Positions 50,254 to 59,322 of a DNA stretch of 64,000 nt are shown here, in pieces; the first letter of the stretch is position 1; every line of letters starts with the position of its first letter. The notes beneath the pieces were generated by a model. It worked only from the letters and a program-made list of their open reading frames with translations, did not search any database and was not told the origin of the DNA. Source of the stretch: Streptomyces aureus (GTDB lineage Bacteria > Actinomycetota > Actinomycetes > Streptomycetales > Streptomycetaceae); the NCBI RefSeq assembly GCF_000725495.1, contig NZ_JNZD01000027.1:62001-126000 (forward strand), read 5' to 3'. A program made the position numbers and the translations under genes.

Positions 50254-50310
50254 GCGGACACCTTACCGATCGGATCCGGCCCGGAACGGGCCGGTCCGAT
50301 CGGCGGATGT

Positions 50311-51363
50311 TCACATGTCCAGCACGATGGGGCCACCTCGTGTCCGCGAGACGCAGATGAGCATGGAGTCGTCACGCTCCGCGTCCGTCAGCAGGTCGTC
50401 CCGGTGCTCGACCTCCCCTTCCAGGACCCGTTGCCGGCAGGTTCCGCAGAATCCCTGCTCGCAGGAGTACATCATGTCCGGCAGTTCCGCGCGGACGGCC
50501 GCGAGGACCGTCGAGCCGGCGGGCACGGTCACCGTGCGTCCGCTGCGCCGCAGTTCGACCTCGAAGGCGGTGTCGCCCGCGGCGGGCGCGCCGGCGGTGA
50601 ACCGCTCCAGGTGCAGCGCCGAACCGGCCGGGATCCGTGCCTCGACCGCGGCCATGAGCCCGTCGGGACCGCAGCAGTAGACCGCCGTGCCCTCGGCGAG
50701 GTCCGCGAACAGCGCGTCCAGGTCCGGCAGTCCGTCCTCGTCCTGGGCGACGACGGTGACCCGGGTGCGGTCCAGCTTCCCGGTCTCCTCCAGGAACGGC
50801 ATCGAGGCGCGGGTCCGGCCGCCGTACAGCAGCCGCCAGTCGGTGCCCTCCGGCAGGGACCGCAGCATGGGCAGGACGGGGGTGATGCCGATGCCGCCCA
50901 CGACGAAGACGTACGCCGGCGCCTCCACGAGCGGGAAGCGGTTGCGCGGTCCGCGGACCTCGACCCGGCTGCCCACCCGCAACCGTTCGTGCACCTCCCG
51001 CGATCCGCCCCGCCCGTCCTCGACGAGCCGGGTCGCGACCGTGTACGAGGAGCGGTCCTCCGGGTCCCCGCACAGCGAGTACTGCCGGACGAGCCCCGAG
51101 GGCAGCACCAGGTCGAGATGGGCTCCCGGCTCCCACGGCGGCAGGTCCGTCCCCTCCAGACGCAGCAGCACGACCCCGTCGGCGACGCGCTCGTGCCGGG
51201 CGACCCGCAGCGCGAGGGTCCGGGAGCGGGGCCGGCCCGAGACGGGGTCCTCCAGCGCGGGCAGGGGCCACAGCGGTGACGTCCCGATCCGGCGGCGCAG
51301 CGCACGCCGTACGAGCACGGCGGCGCCGGCGACCGCGACGACGGTCCGCAGCCTGGGCGTCAC
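50311..51363 (-). CDS. Ferredoxin-NAD(P)H reductase with C-terminal 2Fe-2S domain
   Basis: 350 residues. An N-terminal hydrophobic stretch (about 7-22) is followed by a flavin domain with RQYSLCGDP, an NAD(P) domain with VVGGIGITPVLPML and a plant-type 2Fe-2S ferredoxin domain with CEQGFCGTC and a fourth Cys in LICVSR. The order FMN/FAD-NAD-2Fe-2S is that of phthalate-dioxygenase-reductase-type electron carriers. The start is GTG, overlapping the stop of the upstream diiron gene (GTGA), so expression is coupled. It most likely passes electrons from NAD(P)H to the diiron protein; that pairing is inference. Confidence 0.9.
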   Translation of the reverse strand: MTPRLRTVVAVAGAAVLVRRALRRRIGTSPLWPLPALEDPVSGRPRSRTLALRVARHERVADGVVLLRLEGTDLPPWEPGAHLDLVLPSGLVRQYSLCGDPEDRSSYTVATRLVEDGRGGSREVHERLRVGSRVEVRGPRNRFPLVEAPAYVFVVGGIGITPVLPMLRSLPEGTDWRLLYGGRTRASMPFLEETGKLDRTRVTVVAQDEDGLPDLDALFADLAEGTAVYCCGPDGLMAAVEARIPAGSALHLERFTAGAPAAGDTAFEVELRRSGRTVTVPAGSTVLAAVRAELPDMMYSCEQGFCGTCRQRVLEGEVEHRDDLLTDAERDDSMLICVSRTRGGPIVLDM

Positions 51364-52280
51364 GCGGCACCCGCCTCCCGCTCGGCGGCCGCGGCGGCCG
51401 TCGCGGCGGGGGAGGAGGCCAGATACGCGGCCGCCTGCTCGGTGGAACCCTCCTGCGAGGGGTGGTAGGAGCGGCTGAGATAGCGGGGGACCGACTTCAA
51501 CAGGTCCCCGGTCGGCGGCAGCACACCCCGCTTCCCACCGGTGTAGAAGTCCTTGAGGCTCGCCCTGCCGTCCAGGAGCGTCGGGTCGTTCTCCATGAAG
51601 AACCGGGCCCCGCGCTGCCACAGGAAGACGAGCGCGGTGAACGCGGTCGCCCAGGTCCGGGCGCGGCGGCGGTAGCTGCCGTCGACGTGCTGGAACAGGT
51701 CGAAGGCCACCGAGCGGTGCTCGACCTCCTCAGCGCCGTGCCAGCGCAGCAGATCCAGCATGACCGGATCGGCGCCCCGCCGGTCCAGCTCGTCCGCGTT
51801 CAGGATCCAGTCGCCGAGGAAGGCCGTGTAGTGCTCGATCGCGGCGATCAGGGCGACGCGCTCCAGCAGCCACCAGCGGCGCGCCCGTCCCGGGGGCAGG
51901 GTCCGGTCGCCGAGCAGCTTCTCGAAGAGCCAGTCGACCTGCGCGGTGTACGGCGTCGGGTCGAGTCCGAGCTCCGCCAGGTGGGGCAGCACCTCGTCGT
52001 GGGCCTGCGAGTGCGTCGCCTCCTGCCCGATGAACCCGATGACGTCCTCGCGCAGCCGCTCGTCGCGGATGAGGGGCAGGGCCTGCCGGTACACGTGCAC
52101 GAACCACCGCTCGCCGGCCGGCAGCAGCAGGTGCAGCACGTTGATGGTGTGCGTGGCGAACGGGTCGTCCGGCACCCAGTGCAGCGGTGTGTCCTGCCAC
52201 GAGAACGACACCTTCCGCGCCTTGAGAGCCGTCCGCTCGGACTCGACCGGCCGGGGCGGCCGGGCCTGGGTGTTAGACAT
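51360..52280 (-). CDS. Ferritin-like diiron protein (annotated family: metal-dependent hydrolase, PF10118 type)
   Basis: 306-residue mostly helical protein. It resembles the family usually labelled predicted metal-dependent hydrolase. The ligand pattern of a diiron-carboxylate bundle is visible: Glu57 (GERW), Glu87-x2-His90 (GQEATH), Glu149 (AIEHY) and Glu185-x2-His188 (AEEVEH). This is the E, ExxH, E, ExxH arrangement of ferritin-like oxygenases and desaturases. Coupled translation with a 2Fe-2S reductase strengthens that reading. The substrate is unknown, perhaps a lipid. The ATG at 52280 lacks a strong ribosome site. It leads the operon. Confidence 0.78.
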   Translation of the reverse strand: MSNTQARPPRPVESERTALKARKVSFSWQDTPLHWVPDDPFATHTINVLHLLLPAGERWFVHVYRQALPLIRDERLREDVIGFIGQEATHSQAHDEVLPHLAELGLDPTPYTAQVDWLFEKLLGDRTLPPGRARRWWLLERVALIAAIEHYTAFLGDWILNADELDRRGADPVMLDLLRWHGAEEVEHRSVAFDLFQHVDGSYRRRARTWATAFTALVFLWQRGARFFMENDPTLLDGRASLKDFYTGGKRGVLPPTGDLLKSVPRYLSRSYHPSQEGSTEQAAAYLASSPAATAAAAAEREAGAA

Positions 52281-52383
52281 GGCGTCAATGTACTGATGGG
52301 TAGGCGCTCGGAGAAGACCTCTGCGCCCACTTGTTTACATCAGTGTCAGCAACTCCGCCGGCGGGGCCGTGGGGCCCCGGAAC

Positions 52384-54312
52384 TCAGCGCAGCCCGCTGA
52401 TGTCCCGGCCGTCCGCCAGGGTCCCCTTCAGCTCGGCCCGCGCTCCCTGCTCCGCCCGCACGGTGAGCAGCGGGCCCGCCGCGGAACCGCTCACCCCGCC
52501 GGTCGCGGTGATCGACGCCGTGTCCTTGCCGCCGGCCGCGAGGAGGTACCAGTTGCCCCCGGCCGACTTCCACAGCACACCGGCCAGCACGTGCGGATCG
52601 CGGGAACCGCACGCGGGGGAGTTCTCGGCCTTCGCGGTGACCGCCCCGTACGTCCCGCCGGGGGTGCGGAACTGGGCCAGCACCCGGGTACCGCCGCCCC
52701 GCCAGGTGTCGGCCCGGGTGCACACCCAGGACGCCGGTCCGCTCCCGTCGGGCAGCGGCTGGCGCGCGTACTCCCAGGCGTTCACGGTTCGCACGCCCCC
52801 CGAGCGCAGCGTGGCCAGCGAGCACGAGAAGGGCGCCCACTCCCGCAGGTCCTGCGCCCCCGCCGTGTCCCGGGGCGCGGCCGGCCGGCCCGCGGTGAGA
52901 CGGGCCGGGACCAGTTCCCCGAGGTCGGTCAGCAGTCGGGTGCCCGTGGCGTCCTTGACCTGGAGCACGTTCCACGACGTGCACGCGCCCGTCGCCGGCG
53001 GCCCGGCCAGCGGGGAGGTGGAGCCGTCCGCGGACAGCGTGAGGTCCATCGCCCCGGCCGAGGGCTTCAGCAGGTCGCGCTCCGCCGCGCCGGTCACCCA
53101 GGGCGCGGTCAGATAGCGGACGTTGCCGTCGGCCCGGCCCAGCACCACCGCGCTCGCCTCGGCGCCGCTCGCCCCGTCCACCCGCGCGAAGTCCAGGGCC
53201 GCGCCGCCGGTGCCGTCCTTCGGCTCGGCGTAGCGCACGATGCGCAGACCGTCGTAGAGGAGCACCACGCGGGCCTGGTCGACGACGCCCGCGTACAGCA
53301 GCTGGGGCGGTCCCGGCGGGGCGCCGGAGGGAGTGCCGGGGGTCGCCGAGACCTGGACGGACTCGCCCGGCCGGGCCCAGACGGCGAGCGCGCGGCGCAG
53401 CAGCGCGGTGTCGTCGGCGAGGCCGCCGCGGGCCGGCCACACGGAGAAGTCGGTGCGCGCGGCGGACTCCCAGGCGGCGGGCGCCACCCGCTCCAGCCGG
53501 GCCGGGTCGAGCGCGGCCTCGGCGGCCGGGTTCTGCGCGTAGGACGGGGCGGCGGCGCCGTCCGGGCCCCAGCCGTCGCCCGGCAGCAGGAGCAGCGCGC
53601 CGCACACCGCGACGGCGGCGGTGGCGGCGAGCGCGGCCTTGGTGTGCTGCCTGCGGCGCAGCAGATCGGTCGGCCGGGCCTGGAGCGAGCAGGGGTCGAA
53701 CTCGGGGGAGCGGAGCAGCGCGTCCCGCGGCTCGACGCCCGCGGCCTCCTTCAGCGCCGCGGCCGGGTCCCCGACCCCCGCGGCGGTCAGCACCCGGCGC
53801 AGCGGAGCGTCGGCCAGCCGCTCCAGACCGCGCAGCGCGTACGCGGCGCGGGCCGGGGCCGAGAGTGCGGACAGCCGCTGGTCCAGGGCGAGTTCGTCGG
53901 CGCCGCCCGAGCGCGGGAAGAGCCGCAGGCCCCACACCTGGGGGAGCAGCGGGGGCAGCTGGGACCGCTTGGGCCATGCCCACCGCCGCAGCGGCAGCCC
54001 CGCCTCCAGCGCGGCGCGCACCACCTGGAGCCGTACGAAGGCGTAGCCCGGGTCCCCGTCGCGGCCGCCGCCGCTCTGCTGGGCCGGGATCACCGACGTG
54101 TCGCCCGCCGCCCGGCCCCGCGGCAGGGCCCGCTGGGTGAGGGCGTGCGCGGTCAGCACCCTGCGGTTGCGGCCGAGGCTCGGCGGAAGCATCAGATAGG
54201 CGAGCCGGACCAGCCGCGGGTAGTGCTCGACGAGCGCGGCCTCGGCCTGCTCGACGTCGACGACAGCTCCGGAGGAGGGTGCGGGGCGCGGGGCTACATC
54301 CTGTGACTGCAC
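52384..54312 (-). CDS. Sigma-factor-like membrane protein with extracytoplasmic domain
   Basis: 642 residues, GTG start without a clear ribosome site. Residues 22-65 (HYPRLVRLAYLMLPPSLG) resemble ECF sigma region 2, and 145-192 (LSALSAPARAAYALRGLERL) resemble region 4, but both are degenerate and the promoter-contacting residues are not obvious. One transmembrane helix lies at about 226-243 (KAALAATAAVAVCGALLLLP), followed by about 400 exported residues with several Cys. It may be a sigma-derived membrane regulator or simply a surface protein that has lost transcription activity. I do not recognise a named family. A TPR protein gene lies just upstream. Confidence 0.75.
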   Translation of the reverse strand: MQSQDVAPRPAPSSGAVVDVEQAEAALVEHYPRLVRLAYLMLPPSLGRNRRVLTAHALTQRALPRGRAAGDTSVIPAQQSGGGRDGDPGYAFVRLQVVRAALEAGLPLRRWAWPKRSQLPPLLPQVWGLRLFPRSGGADELALDQRLSALSAPARAAYALRGLERLADAPLRRVLTAAGVGDPAAALKEAAGVEPRDALLRSPEFDPCSLQARPTDLLRRRQHTKAALAATAAVAVCGALLLLPGDGWGPDGAAAPSYAQNPAAEAALDPARLERVAPAAWESAARTDFSVWPARGGLADDTALLRRALAVWARPGESVQVSATPGTPSGAPPGPPQLLYAGVVDQARVVLLYDGLRIVRYAEPKDGTGGAALDFARVDGASGAEASAVVLGRADGNVRYLTAPWVTGAAERDLLKPSAGAMDLTLSADGSTSPLAGPPATGACTSWNVLQVKDATGTRLLTDLGELVPARLTAGRPAAPRDTAGAQDLREWAPFSCSLATLRSGGVRTVNAWEYARQPLPDGSGPASWVCTRADTWRGGGTRVLAQFRTPGGTYGAVTAKAENSPACGSRDPHVLAGVLWKSAGGNWYLLAAGGKDTASITATGGVSGSAAGPLLTVRAEQGARAELKGTLADGRDISGLR

Positions 54313-54362
54313 GTTCAGCAGAACGAGCGAACCGGTGGATGGTCACCGGCCCCGCGCGGCGC

Positions 54363-54872
54363 TCAGTCCGCGGACTCCCCGGGCTCCACGAGAAGGCGCG
54401 CGTAGTTCGCCATCGACCGCTGGTAGCGCGGCAGATGAGGGGCCAGCGCGCCGATCACCAGGGCCAGGCCCTCGCGTTCACGGCCGAGATCGGCGAGGCA
54501 CAGGGCCAGGGTGGCCCGTACCGCGTCGTCCAGTTCGTCCGAGGGGGCGACCAGTTCGGGGGTGAGCAGCTTGACGCCCTCGTCCGCCTGGCCGACGTTC
54601 CGCAGCGAACTGGACAGCTGGATCTTCGCCCGGCGGCCCTTGTACCCGCTCAGGCCGCGGGACAGTGCCTCGCGGTAGAGGGGGACGGCGCGGTCGGAGT
54701 GGCCCGTCGAGTCCCAGGCGCAGGCCTGCTCGAAGGGGCCGAGGGGGCTGTCCGCGGGCAGTTCGGCGACCAGCGCGTCGATCACCGCCCGGAAGTCCGC
54801 CGCCTGCTCCTCCGCGTAGTCCTCGAAGCCGGCCCAGGCCGCCGCCGTACGCTCTTCCCAGTCTTCGTTCAC
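54363..54872 (-). CDS. Small tetratricopeptide-repeat protein
   Basis: 169 residues, cytoplasmic. The GTG at 54872 has GAGGGTGG about 7 bases before it. The sequence is helical with TPR-like repeats (FEQACAWDSTGHSDRAVPLYREAL; IQLSSSLRNVGQADEGVKLL; LCLADLGREREGLALVIGAL; each shown only in part of its length). Such proteins are protein-protein adaptors; no partner is evident. It lies 50 bases upstream of the sigma-like membrane protein gene on the same strand and may be co-transcribed with it. Confidence 0.82.
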   Translation of the reverse strand: MNEDWEERTAAAWAGFEDYAEEQAADFRAVIDALVAELPADSPLGPFEQACAWDSTGHSDRAVPLYREALSRGLSGYKGRRAKIQLSSSLRNVGQADEGVKLLTPELVAPSDELDDAVRATLALCLADLGREREGLALVIGALAPHLPRYQRSMANYARLLVEPGESAD

Positions 54873-55028
54873 GGGTGCCACCCTCGCACAGCCGTGTCCC
54901 CGGCGGTACCGGGTTCCCCGTCCGCGCCGGGGGCCGATTGAGCGCCGGGCGGCCGGGAGCCGTATCGAAGGCAGAGCCCTCGCCGGGGCTCTTCTCGGCG
55001 TGGACGCCGACAGGTACCGGAGGAACGT

Positions 55029-55466
55029 ATGAGGTTGACACGCGGGACGCTTCTGGCCGGGGCGGCCGTGGCCGCCCTGGTGGCCCTGACCGGCTGCGGC
55101 GGCGGATCGGACGGCAAGGACGCGGCGGCGAAGCAGACCGTCCCGCCCACGGCGACCGGCAGTCTGGAGGAGCTGGCGGCCGAGGTGAAGTGCAAGCCGA
55201 GCATCCAGACCGACGCGGACGAGATCCGCCAGGGCGTCTGCAAGATCGGCTCGGGCAAGTTCATCCTGGCGACCTTCGCCACCGACCGCGGCCAGCGCGA
55301 GTGGCTCGACGGGGCCAAGGACTACGGCGGCTTCTATCTCGTGGGCGCGAAGTGGGTCGCCGTCGGCGAGCAGAAGATGGTCACGACGCTGCGCGGCCGG
55401 CTGGGCGGGACCCTGGAGCAGGGGACCCAGCACGGGGCCGGTCACTCCGGTCACCACAGCGGCTGA
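55029..55466 (+). CDS. Small lipoprotein of unknown function
   Basis: 145 residues. A signal peptide with lipobox LTGC (Cys near residue 23) precedes a Gly/Ser/Lys linker and a compact domain of about 80 residues containing two Cys (VKCKPS and GVCKIG). The C-terminus is His-rich (QHGAGHSGHHSG), which could bind metal. GGAGG stands 6 bases before the ATG. It is not part of an operon: the TPR gene is divergent and a terminator follows. I do not recognise the family. Confidence 0.82.
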   Translation: MRLTRGTLLAGAAVAALVALTGCGGGSDGKDAAAKQTVPPTATGSLEELAAEVKCKPSIQTDADEIRQGVCKIGSGKFILATFATDRGQREWLDGAKDYGGFYLVGAKWVAVGEQKMVTTLRGRLGGTLEQGTQHGAGHSGHHSG

Positions 55467-55531
55467 CCGCGGGGTCCCGGCCCGGTCGCCGCGGCGGCCG
55501 GGCGGGCAGGATCCGGGCGGACGACACGACA

Positions 55532-55567
55532 GAAGGCCGGTGACGGGAGATCCCGCCACCGGCCTTC
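55532..55567. terminator. Bidirectional terminator
   Basis: GAAGGCCGGTG (55532-55542) pairs with CACCGGCCTTC (55557-55567). An inner stem GGGA/TCCC (55545-55548 with 55551-55554) sits between. It lies between the convergent lipoprotein and DUF1996 genes. Confidence 0.82.
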
Positions 55568-55600
55568 GTCTCAGGGTGTCACCTGAACCGTCTCAAGGTC

Positions 55601-57163
55601 CTACCTGCAACGCTGACCGTTGTTGATGCAGTTGACCATCTTGTTCATCAGGTTCTCGTCGAAGACGTTGATGAAGTCGTCGTGGTCGGTGGCGGCCTTG
55701 TGGAGCTGCTCCGGGAAACCGTCCACCGCGTAGGCGTTCTTGATCTGCCCGTTGGTGAGGGTCGGGGCCCGGAAGCCGTAGACCAGGCGCATCGTGAGCT
55801 GCGGGATCGCCTTGAAGCCGTTGGCGCAGTTGCCCTGGGCGTCGGCGAAGGCCACGTGCGTACGGTGGTTCGCGCTGTCGGCGTTCACACCGTCCCAGCA
55901 GCTCTGGAAGGCGAAGGTGCGGACCACGGTGCTGCCGCGCGGGCAGATCGGGTACTGCTGCGTGAGCTGCACCTTGTTCTCGAAGCCGGTGCAGCTCCAG
56001 TGAGCGTTGGCGTTCGCCAGACCGTTGGTCGTGGTCTTGGCGTCACCGGTGATGATGCGCAGGAACTTCGGCATCGCGACGACCTTGCTCTTCGCGTTGC
56101 CGACGAACTTGATCTGCGCCTGCTTCACCTGCTGGATCGCGCCGACGTTGAGTTCCTTGCCGCCGCCCAGGTTGTTCTGGTCGAAGTCCTGCGTGCCGTT
56201 CTGGATACGCACGACCGGCCAGTAGTACGACGACTTGTCGCCCTGGTTGGAGCACGACGTCTGGGCCGCCGCGAAGGTGTCGTTGGTGGCGAAGGCGTCG
56301 TTCGACTGGTTGCCGACGTAGTCGTGCAGGTGGTGCGCACCGTTGGTGACACCGGGAGCCACGATCACGTTGTCCGTGTTGAACTTCTTGTTCGCGTTGA
56401 CACCGCAGGAGCTGCTGAACGTACCGGACGAACCGCCGGCCTGGGTCCGGGCCTTGGCGGGAACGTTCGGCTGGACCTTGGTGATGTCGACGAAGTCGGC
56501 CGCGACCGGACCGTTGCCGGCCTGTCCGCCGTTGCCCGCCTGGGCACCGCCGGCCGGGGCGCTCGCGCTCGCGGAGGCACCCGCGCCCGCGTTGCCGCCC
56601 GCGTTCCCGCCGGCCGGGGCGCTCGCGGACGGAGCGGCGGTGGCGCCGCCGTTGTTCTGCCCGCCGTTGTTCTGTCCGCCGGTGTTCTGCCCGGCGGCAG
56701 GCTGGCCCGTGCAGGTGGAGAGACCGTCGAGCCAGCCCGGAGCCTTGCCGCCGACGCGGTTGATCTCCAGCTTGATCCGGTCGATGATCACCTGCCGGTT
56801 CTGCTTCAGCGGCGTGAGGATGGAGTTCTGGACGAAGCTCGCGTCCCTCGTCTGCGCGTCACGCGTGGTGGCGAGCCGCTGGTAGGCAGCCGTGATCTGC
56901 TGGTCCAGCGTCGCCAGTTCCCCGTCGACCTGGCCACGGGCCTGGTTCGGGACGTTGGACAGCTTCTGGCCGACGTCCGGACACTGGATGGTGGCCACCT
57001 GCGCCGGAGCGGCCTTGGTGGTGTTACGGCCCGAGTTGCTCTCGTGCGCCGAGGCGTAGAAATTCGCCCAGACCAGCCCACCCCCACCGATCGCGAGCGC
57101 TGCCGACGCGGCAACGGCGCGAACGGCCATCGGCGAACGTCGTTTTCGAATGTTGCGTCCCAT
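55601..57163 (-). CDS. Secreted DUF1996 protein
   Basis: 520 residues. The N-terminus is basic (GRNIRKRRS) with a hydrophobic signal (about 15-33), then a helical region between two Cys (IQCPDV to LSTCTG, about 57-150), a low-complexity Gly/Ala/Asn/Gln linker (150-220) and a DUF1996 domain (about 245-510) with [17 protein letters not shown] and [22 protein letters not shown]1996 domains are found in fungal and actinobacterial secreted proteins and have no firm function. GGAG lies 5 bases before the ATG at 57163. The exported gene at 61124 has the same Cys-helix-Cys-linker front half. Confidence 0.9.
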   Translation of the reverse strand: MGRNIRKRRSPMAVRAVAASAALAIGGGGLVWANFYASAHESNSGRNTTKAAPAQVATIQCPDVGQKLSNVPNQARGQVDGELATLDQQITAAYQRLATTRDAQTRDASFVQNSILTPLKQNRQVIIDRIKLEINRVGGKAPGWLDGLSTCTGQPAAGQNTGGQNNGGQNNGGATAAPSASAPAGGNAGGNAGAGASASASAPAGGAQAGNGGQAGNGPVAADFVDITKVQPNVPAKARTQAGGSSGTFSSSCGVNANKKFNTDNVIVAPGVTNGAHHLHDYVGNQSNDAFATNDTFAAAQTSCSNQGDKSSYYWPVVRIQNGTQDFDQNNLGGGKELNVGAIQQVKQAQIKFVGNAKSKVVAMPKFLRIITGDAKTTTNGLANANAHWSCTGFENKVQLTQQYPICPRGSTVVRTFAFQSCWDGVNADSANHRTHVAFADAQGNCANGFKAIPQLTMRLVYGFRAPTLTNGQIKNAYAVDGFPEQLHKAATDHDDFINVFDENLMNKMVNCINNGQRCR

Positions 57164-57484
57164 GGAACTCCTCTGACTTCCTTGCGGGGCAGCGAGGCGC
57201 CCGACAGGAGTGAAGCGGCTCCATTCCATACGCAGGAGGTGCGCGAGGTGTTCAGGGGTCTCGAAAGAATCTTAGAAAGCCGTGAGACCAATTCGGTCAC
57301 AATGGTCCCAGAAGCCCGCGAATTCCCGGGAGTTGATCTCGGAATTCAGGTTTGAGATCGCTTTTTTTGACTTGTGTTCAGTGGATGCCAGGGCCTGGAC
57401 GGACTCAACTGCCCTTCCAGGCAGTCGAGTTCGTGATCGTCCAATTGTCGTGGTGCTCCCGGGTCCGGGGAAATTGCCGGAATT
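57164..57484. other. Gene-free stretch upstream of the DUF1996 gene
   Basis: 321 bases, clearly AT-richer than the rest of the window. On the minus strand TAAGAT near 57270 could be a -10 element of the DUF1996 gene, with GACC-GAATT-GGTC (an interrupted palindrome near 57288-57300) just upstream. Two GAATTC words flank a GC block near 57318-57345, and a run of eight T lies near 57361. No convincing open frame. Confidence 0.4.
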
Positions 57485-58489
57485 TCAGAGGCCGAGGACC
57501 TTCGCCTCCACCGCGGGATCCAGTCCGACGGCCGGCCGGTCGGTGCGCCGGGGCGCGGCACCGCCGAGCGACCGGAGCCAGTGCCAGGTGTCCTCGACGG
57601 TCTCCTCGACCGGCCGGCACCGCAGCCCCGTCCGCAGCGTCCGCCCGACGCCGAGCGCGTACACCGAGTCGTGCAGTTCGCCGGTGGGCGGGACCCACAC
57701 CGGAAGCTGCGTCCACGGGTCGATCCCGGCGGCCAGCACCGTCTCCGGGTCCGTCCAGCGCAGTTCGGCCCGCGACCCGGTGGCCCGGACGCAGGCGTCG
57801 AGCAGCGCGCCCATCGTCGCGTGCCCCGGGGCGGAGGCCAGGTTGTACGCCCCCGTGTGTTCCGCCTCCACCGCGCCGAGGATCCACTCCGCCAGGTCCC
57901 GGACGTCGACGTACTGGAGCGGCAGTTCGCGGGGTCCGGGGGCGAGTACCGGCCCCCCGGCCGCGATCCGCCCCAGCCACCAGGGCAGCCGTCCGACGTT
58001 CTCGTACGGTCCGAGGATCAGCCCGCACCGCACGAGCAGCGAACGCGCGTCGCCGAAGGCCTCGACGGCGGCGAGTTCCCCGCCGCGCTTGTCCAGGGCG
58101 TACTCCGTCGCGTCGGCGCCGGCCGAAGCGCCCTCCACGAGCGGCGCCTCCTCGGTGTACCCGGCGGCGCGGGGCCAGGTGTACACCGAGCAGCTCGACA
58201 CGTACACATGGCGGGCCACCCGTCCGGCCAGCAGGCGGGCCGCGTCGCGCACCGGCCGCGGGGCCGCCGACCAGGTGTCGACGACGGCGTCCCAGGTGTC
58301 CGTGGTGCCCGCGAGCGCCGCGAGCCCGTCCGGCGAGGTGCGGTCGCCGAGCAACGACCGTGCCCCGGGCGGGGGTTCGTGGTTCCCGCGGTGGAGGAGG
58401 GTGACGTCCCACCCCCGGGCGAGGGCCGCCTCCACGACCGCGCGCCCCACGAACTCCGTACCGCCCAGCATCAGAAGTCTGCGTGTCAT
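57485..58489 (-). CDS. NAD-dependent epimerase/reductase family protein
   Basis: 334-residue extended short-chain dehydrogenase/reductase. The nucleotide-binding motif LMLGGTEFVGRAVV lies near residues 6-19. VYVSSCSVY marks the catalytic Ser/Thr region; the usual YxxxK Tyr-Lys pair appears as YALDKRGGE. LLVRCGLILGPYENVGRLPWW is typical of the isoflavone-reductase-like/epimerase group. It acts on an unknown, probably sugar or isoprenoid-like, substrate in the cytoplasm. ATG 58489 starts right before the Rossmann fold; the ribosome site is weak. It follows the glnRII-like gene on the same strand with a 112-base gap. Confidence 0.86.
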   Translation of the reverse strand: MTRRLLMLGGTEFVGRAVVEAALARGWDVTLLHRGNHEPPPGARSLLGDRTSPDGLAALAGTTDTWDAVVDTWSAAPRPVRDAARLLAGRVARHVYVSSCSVYTWPRAAGYTEEAPLVEGASAGADATEYALDKRGGELAAVEAFGDARSLLVRCGLILGPYENVGRLPWWLGRIAAGGPVLAPGPRELPLQYVDVRDLAEWILGAVEAEHTGAYNLASAPGHATMGALLDACVRATGSRAELRWTDPETVLAAGIDPWTQLPVWVPPTGELHDSVYALGVGRTLRTGLRCRPVEETVEDTWHWLRSLGGAAPRRTDRPAVGLDPAVEAKVLGL

Positions 58490-58601
58490 GGGGACGACTG
58501 TGCCCGCCCGGGCCGCCCGGGGGAACGCGAATCTGCCGACAGGAGATCCGCGGGTACGGCCGGGCGGGCCGGGCAGACGGCGGGAGTGCCCGCCGGAAAG
58601 G

Positions 58602-59204
58602 TCAACGGCCGGTCGGCGGCGTGTACTTGTAGCCCACCCGGCGCACCGTCTGGATCGTCTGCCGGTGCCGGCTGCCGAGCTTGCGGCGCAGCCGTGCGAC
58701 ATGGACGTCGACGGTCCGTCCGTCGCCGACGTGTCCGTAGCCCCACACCGTGGACACCAACTGGTCGCGGGTGTGCACCCGGTGCGGATGCCGGACGAGA
58801 TGCGCGAGCAGCTCGAACTCCAGATAGGTGAGGTCCAGCGCCTGCCCGTCGACCTCGGCGGTGCGCTGCACCGGGTCGACGCGCACGAGCGGGTCGGCGG
58901 GAGCGTCACCCGCGTCGTCCGGGAGAGCGCCGCCGACGGGGGCGGGGCCCGTCACGGCGGCCGGCAGCAGGGGCTGCTGGTCCGCCGGCACCAGGACCAG
59001 GTAGCCGATCATCGGCGGCTGTCCCGGCAGGACGGGCAGCGCGTTCTGCGGGGCGGGCAGCCAGGTGGCGCCCGGCGGAAGGAAGGTGGCAACGTCCGCG
59101 ACCTCGTCCCGGTCGACTGCGCGCAGCCGGTGCCGCGCCGGGGCGGCCGGGGGAGCGGGGGACGGGGAGGTCGCGACGGAGGAGAAGGAACGGGTGGTCG
59201 CCAT
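58602..59204 (-). CDS. glnRII: OmpR-type winged-helix regulator, probable GlnRII
   Basis: 200 residues. The C-terminal 95 residues form an OmpR/PhoB winged helix (LDLTYLEFELLAHLVRHPHRV, shown by its core LEFELLAHLVRHP; RTVDVHVARLRRKLG; TVRRVGYKY). The N-terminal half lacks a recognisable phosphate-receiver site, so it is an orphan regulator not driven by a kinase in the normal way. From memory, GlnRII of Streptomyces coelicolor (SCO2213) is such a protein encoded close to glnII and binds glnA, glnII and amtB promoters. The position here, two genes from glnII, fits. Identity is therefore by context plus domain type. Confidence 0.7.
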   Translation of the reverse strand: MATTRSFSSVATSPSPAPPAAPARHRLRAVDRDEVADVATFLPPGATWLPAPQNALPVLPGQPPMIGYLVLVPADQQPLLPAAVTGPAPVGGALPDDAGDAPADPLVRVDPVQRTAEVDGQALDLTYLEFELLAHLVRHPHRVHTRDQLVSTVWGYGHVGDGRTVDVHVARLRRKLGSRHRQTIQTVRRVGYKYTPPTGR

Positions 59205-59322
59205 GAGAGGTCAGCTCTTTCGCGCGAGAAGTTCGTCGGGAGGTTCGACGGCCGCGAGTTCGTGGTCGGGGCGGTCGAGGACGTACGTCGTGCGCGCTGG
59301 CCGAAGGCCGGGGTGTACGGCT

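Noticed and set aside
49472..50314. Minus-strand frame of 280 codons over the TetR gene
   Set aside because: Out-of-frame shadow; the TetR frame has the helix-turn-helix and proper length.
57355..57370. Run of eight T as an intrinsic terminator
   Set aside because: No GC-rich stem precedes it on the + strand, and no + strand gene ends here.
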